Assembly: GCA_030045935.1 (NCBI GenBank)
Contig: JASIEN010000788.1
Coordinates: 1 to 8,859 of the forward strand
From: Candidatus Sulfotelmatobacter sp.
GTDB lineage: Bacteria; Acidobacteriota; Terriglobia; Terriglobales; Acidobacteriaceae
Direction of reading: 5' to 3'
DNA: 8,859 nucleotides
Part shown: positions 6,029-8,859 of the stretch, in pieces
Layout: each line of letters starts with the position of its first letter
Position numbering within the stretch: the stretch's first letter is position 1
The notes under the pieces: model-generated
What the model was told of the DNA's origin: nothing
The model's database searches: none
Seen by the model: only the letters and a program-made list of their open reading frames with translations
Translations under genes and position numbers: made by a program

Positions 6029-7513
6029 ATGGGGAGTCGAGTGAAGCTGAAAATCAGCGTCTTGGTGTGCCTTCTTAGCCCATTTGTGGGTTCTGCCACG
6101 GGCCAGAGCCAGCCTGTCAGCCCTACCGAACTGGTGGCCTGGCTGGCCTCTGGGATTTCCAGTAGCCGATTGGTGCAAATCGTTCAGCGAAGTGGAGTCG
6201 TAAGAGCCTGCAATAAAGAAGAGATTCAGCAGCTTGAATCCGCAGGCGCGGATGCGAACCTGGTCGAAGTCCTCGCCACGTCGAAGTCATTGGCAGTGTC
6301 TGCTTCAGCTTCTAGCGGCGAGTCATCAGGGATTCCCACCCTTCTCGTGAAGGCTGCCGCTGAGGCCCGCGCGCAGCAGTTTCATCGGGCTGAGCTGGAT
6401 TTTCGTGAGCTGCTGAAGTCCGACCCGCAGAATGCGGCTTTGCACTTTGGGTTGGGCACGATGTTGCGCCAGCAAGAGCTCTGGGATGACGCCTACGACC
6501 AAATTGCGCTCTCAATAAAGCTGATGCCGGATTTCCCCGAGAACCATGATGCGCTGGCTTACATTTTCTTTCGCCTGGATGATGGACCAAACGCGATAGC
6601 AGAAGCGCGTACGGCGCTGAGTATGGATCCGCGGAATGCCGAGGGCTACCAGATGCTCGCTCTCGGATTTTACTCTGCCGAGCAGTACGGAGCGGCGGCG
6701 CATGCTTTGATGGAGTCGCTCGCACGCGACACGGGTAATTCCGATACGTATTACGATCTGGGCATTGTTCTGCACGCGGATAAGAATGTTGCAGGCGCCG
6801 TTCTGGCCTACCGGCACGCGATTCAATTGAATCCCCAGTTCTGGGAGGCCCATTCCAACCTGGCGCTGATTTTGCATGAACAGAACAGCTTAGATGAAGC
6901 CGTTGCCGAATATCAGGAAGCCAAACGGCTGGCGCCTGAGGAAGCGTCTGTGCGCAACAATCTGGGTAACACCTTGTGCGATAAGGGAGATTTCGATGCT
7001 GCCATCCTGGAGTTTCGCGAGCTTTACCGCGAGCACCCGGAGTGGCAGCAAGGCCACTCCTGCCTGGCACGTGCCTACATGGTGAAGAAGGATTACGGCC
7101 ACGCGATTGAGGAATTGCAGATCGCGGTAAAACAGAATCCTACTGGCTCGGCCGAGCACCGCACATTAGGCGAAGCGCTGTTGCTGGGTAACAAGCCCGA
7201 AGAAGCTGTGCACGAACTGCGGCTGGCTGTGGCGCTCAATCCCGATTCTGACTCTGCCCATCATTCACTGGGTACGGCGCTTTTTCAATTACAGCAGGCC
7301 ATGGCGGCTGAAAAGGAATTTCGTGAAGCGCTGAAGCTGAATCCCTCTCCCGATCATCACTACTCGCTCGCTGCCTGCCTGATGAGCCTGGACCGGTATA
7401 CCGAAGCCCTGTCGGAACTTGATACAGCTGCGCGGCTTGATCCCAAACGTCAACTCTATCGTGCGCGGCGCGATGAACTTATGAAGCTGATGAAAGAAAC
7501 CAGCTCGCGATAA
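6029..7513 (+). CDS. Exported tetratricopeptide-repeat (TPR) protein
   Basis: The product has 494 residues. A signal peptide (about 1-25: basic MGSRVKLK, hydrophobic ISVLVCLLSPFVG, likely cut near ATGQ) sends it to the periplasm. Residues about 32-85 form a small helical domain (LVAWLASGISSSRLVQIVQ, then LESAGADANLVEVL). I recall this pattern at the front of many acidobacterial TPR and kinase-like proteins, where its role is unknown. From about 102 to 474 the chain is an unbroken series of about eleven 34-residue TPR units, with the usual Trp/Leu-Gly-Tyr, Ala and Pro positions (for example LNPQFWEAHSNLALILHEQ). TPR solenoids bind peptides and organise complexes; no catalytic domain is present. 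The start is uncertain: ATG 6029 has no clear Shine-Dalgarno, while GTG 6041 follows GGGGAG by four bases and keeps the signal peptide. The binding partner cannot be read from the sequence. Confidence 0.88.
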   Translation: MGSRVKLKISVLVCLLSPFVGSATGQSQPVSPTELVAWLASGISSSRLVQIVQRSGVVRACNKEEIQQLESAGADANLVEVLATSKSLAVSASASSGESSGIPTLLVKAAAEARAQQFHRAELDFRELLKSDPQNAALHFGLGTMLRQQELWDDAYDQIALSIKLMPDFPENHDALAYIFFRLDDGPNAIAEARTALSMDPRNAEGYQMLALGFYSAEQYGAAAHALMESLARDTGNSDTYYDLGIVLHADKNVAGAVLAYRHAIQLNPQFWEAHSNLALILHEQNSLDEAVAEYQEAKRLAPEEASVRNNLGNTLCDKGDFDAAILEFRELYREHPEWQQGHSCLARAYMVKKDYGHAIEELQIAVKQNPTGSAEHRTLGEALLLGNKPEEAVHELRLAVALNPDSDSAHHSLGTALFQLQQAMAAEKEFREALKLNPSPDHHYSLAACLMSLDRYTEALSELDTAARLDPKRQLYRARRDELMKLMKETSSR

Positions 7514-7514
7514 G

Positions 7515-7530
7515 CTGGCCGACGGGCCAG
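7515..7530 (+). terminator. Short hairpin right after the TPR stop
   Basis: CTGGCC (7515-7520), loop GACG, GGCCAG (7525-7530) is a perfect six-pair stem that begins two bases after the TAA. No T-run follows, so it may be a weak terminator or a 3'-end stabilising structure. Confidence 0.3.
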
Positions 7531-7633
7531 TACCCGGCAGTGTACTCCCGGAATTTTCAAAGCCGGGGCAAAAATACATAGACTGGATGCTGTAAAGGCC
7601 CATTGGTTCCGGGACTCTAGTTTGAGCCATTTT

Positions 7634-7637
7634 GGAG
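7634..7637 (+). promoter_or_regulatory. Shine-Dalgarno that fixes the start of the Cys-cluster gene
   Basis: GGAG lies six bases before the ATG at 7644. It supports that start over the in-frame TTG at 7632, which would place the motif within the coding sequence. Confidence 0.65.
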
Positions 7638-7643
7638 TGCATA

Positions 7644-8240
7644 ATGGGTTTGACAGGATCAGGTCAAACAGCAGGCCGCGGGGCCAAGGGGGTGGCGCGG
7701 GCCGAAGCTGTAGGCAAAGCCTCCGGATACGGCCTGCCTTGCGCAAACTGTCACCTGTATTATCCCGCCAGTCTGGAAGCCTGCCCCACATGCAACAGCA
7801 AAGAGCGTGTTTCTCCAAAGGTCGCTCTACCGGTTCGAAAAGCGCAAGCCGTCTCTGAACCCGCGCCTGACAATACCGCGCTTGAGCAGGAGCGAGAAGC
7901 ATTCCTGAAGGAATTCAAGTCGCAGTTATTCGCTGCTCATGCCGAAGTCGCCAACGCGCCCGTGCTCTGCTCCCTTACTGAGCGTCATGCGGATGAGTGT
8001 GAACCGGCGACGATTTGCAAACCTTGCTACGACCGTTTGCAGGAGCGGGTAGATGTATGTGAGGCAGCGCTGCACATTGATTTGAAGGAAGCCGCTCAAA
8101 TCGTGTACGACGCCGTTTGGGCCGACCCCTCTGACCCGGCAAAGACGTATAGCAACGCTGCCGCTGCGCTGCTGGCTGAATTGCGCAAGCGCTCGGGAGT
8201 GTCGAGCTTGTTGGGGCCGTTCCAGCCTTTAGGGAATTAG
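7644..8240 (+). CDS. Hypothetical protein with zinc ribbon and second Cys cluster
   Basis: I do not recognise a named family (198 residues from ATG 7644). A Gly/Ala-rich N-terminus (1-30) precedes a zinc ribbon with Cys33, Cys36, Cys47 and Cys50 (CxxC-x10-CxxC). A Pro/Lys/Ala-rich linker (about 51-75) leads to a charged helix (about 78-104). Next comes a second group, Cys109, His115, Cys119, Cys125, Cys128 and Cys139, which includes a CKPC knuckle and could hold another metal. The C-terminal part (about 141-185) is predicted helical. There is no signal peptide or membrane helix, so it is probably cytosolic. GGAG six bases upstream supports the start. The next gene follows after 46 bases on the same strand, suggesting an operon. 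Zinc ribbons of this kind often bind nucleic acid or protein partners, but nothing here fixes which. That it is a real gene is well supported; function is unknown. Confidence 0.8.
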   Translation: MGLTGSGQTAGRGAKGVARAEAVGKASGYGLPCANCHLYYPASLEACPTCNSKERVSPKVALPVRKAQAVSEPAPDNTALEQEREAFLKEFKSQLFAAHAEVANAPVLCSLTERHADECEPATICKPCYDRLQERVDVCEAALHIDLKEAAQIVYDAVWADPSDPAKTYSNAAAALLAELRKRSGVSSLLGPFQPLGN

Positions 8241-8286
8241 TACAAGGTGGCAGTGCCCAGGGAATCCTCTGTCCGGAACCGCGAAT

Positions 8287-8736
8287 ATGCCTGAATACAG
8301 TTTTCAGTTGCGAGGCTGGCACGGACTCATCGGAGTAACCGTTGTATTGGTTTTTTGGGGCATCCAGATCTACGCGCGAGTCGTTCCGTCGGATGAGGAA
8401 ATGCGCGCGGCCGTAAGGACAGAATTGCTCAATGAATACTCTGGCAGAGGCCGCAAGGATATTGCTAGACGGGTCGAGGAGGCGCGCCAAGGCTTGACCG
8501 TTGAATCCGTACCGGACCTTGTTCAACACGACGTGGAGTTCAAGTCAATAGCAACACTCGGAAAAATGAGCGCGCGCGTCGACTTCGTTCGAGCGGAAGT
8601 CATCGTCGATGGAGGGTCTCCTCCCGATGGACGCTCGGTTCGGTATTTCCGGATTTCCCGCAAAATTATGGACCCTGGCTGGATTGTCATCGGCCCGAGC
8701 GACGCCTACAGCTACTACAGCCAACTGATTCCGTAG
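8287..8736 (+). CDS. Hypothetical single-span membrane protein
   Basis: The product has 149 residues and no family I recognise. A short N-terminus (MPEYSFQLRGWHG) is followed by one hydrophobic helix (about 13-30, LIGVTVVLVFWGIQIYA), read as an uncleaved membrane anchor since no signal-peptidase site is evident. Residues 35-75 are strongly charged and helical (EEMRAAVRTELLNEY, RRVEEARQG). The rest (about 80-149) looks beta-rich, with alternating hydrophobics (SARVDFVRAEVIVDG, VRYFRISRKI, GWIVIG) and a Tyr/Ser-rich end. Topology is not certain; an outside C-terminal domain is the simplest reading. It starts 46 bases after the Cys-cluster gene on the same strand, so the two may be cotranscribed, with a poor Shine-Dalgarno (GGA about ten bases upstream). 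Coding character and an intact anchor support a real gene. Confidence 0.72.
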   Translation: MPEYSFQLRGWHGLIGVTVVLVFWGIQIYARVVPSDEEMRAAVRTELLNEYSGRGRKDIARRVEEARQGLTVESVPDLVQHDVEFKSIATLGKMSARVDFVRAEVIVDGGSPPDGRSVRYFRISRKIMDPGWIVIGPSDAYSYYSQLIP

Positions 8737-8859
8737 ATGGTGGCTTGTCGCGCGTTTACGACTTTCCTTAGTGCTGGGCATAGTCGGGTCACCGGTCCGC
8801 CGTTTGCCCCAATTTCTAAAAATGCGGTTATGCTTTTGTGGTTCGTTTGCTGTCCGAGG
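8737..8859. other. Right-edge stretch without a supported gene
   Basis: I see no open frame with a start signal, no convincing hairpin with a T-run and no RNA gene in these 123 bases. The composition is slightly richer in T than the genes to the left, consistent with intergenic DNA. Confidence 0.4.

Noticed and set aside
5671..6078. 135-codon plus-strand open frame across the tatA/TPR spacer
   Set aside because: Its composition looks random, it lacks a Shine-Dalgarno, and it overlaps both the tatA start and the TPR signal-peptide region in another frame.
6312..7070. 252-codon minus-strand open frame
   Set aside because: It is antisense to the regular TPR repeats; its Arg/Pro/Ser-rich sequence is typical of a shadow frame.
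7975..8529. 184-codon minus-strand open frame
   Set aside because: It is antisense to two supported plus-strand genes and lacks coding character.
1..8859. Search for mobile elements, CRISPR arrays, toxin-antitoxin or defence genes
   Set aside because: No tandem spaced repeats, transposase or integrase motifs, terminal repeats with target duplications, or recognisable defence domains were found.

Overview
The window looks like ordinary chromosomal DNA of moderate-to-high G+C from an acidobacterium. The assignment to Acidobacteriota (Koribacter/Terriglobales-like) is an inference. It rests on three things: a DUF481 outer-membrane protein with an N-terminal SH3-like part, an exported TPR protein with a short N-terminal domain of a kind I associate with this phylum, and the overall mix of housekeeping genes. 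There are no transposases, integrases, CRISPR arrays, phage genes, tRNA or rRNA genes.

Layout, left to right. At the left edge there may be the start of a minus-strand gene that runs out of the window (1-75, weak). A good sigma-70-type promoter (197-225) precedes a plus-strand FmdB-type zinc-ribbon gene (252-569). It converges on a large minus-strand gene for an exported dipeptidyl-peptidase IV (641-2881). Divergent from that is a plus-strand unit: a 50-residue single-helix membrane protein (3015-3167), which does not appear among conventional long ORFs, and miaA (to 4110), the tRNA A37 prenyltransferase. The stop of the small gene lies one base before an in-frame GTG of miaA. Convergent again are a DUF481 outer-membrane beta-barrel gene (4192-5310) and tatA (5463-5672), both on the minus strand. 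A 356-base gene-free region (5673-6028) holds several inverted repeats, one followed by five T. Then follow plus-strand genes for an exported TPR protein (6029-7513), a protein with two Cys clusters (7644-8240) and a single-span membrane protein (8287-8736). The last 123 bases hold nothing I can support.

The cell-envelope theme is clear: an exported peptidase, an outer-membrane barrel, a Tat translocase pore subunit, an exported TPR scaffold and two small membrane proteins. They are not one operon, since strands alternate and spacers are long. miaA and fmdB are housekeeping genes. No new defence, mobile or biosynthetic system is evident. The points most worth a second look are the small membrane ORF coupled to miaA, the structured tatA/TPR intergenic region, and the unrecognised Cys-cluster/membrane-protein gene pair at the right end. 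Several starts were corrected from the longest open frame using Shine-Dalgarno evidence (DUF481, tatA, the Cys-cluster protein).
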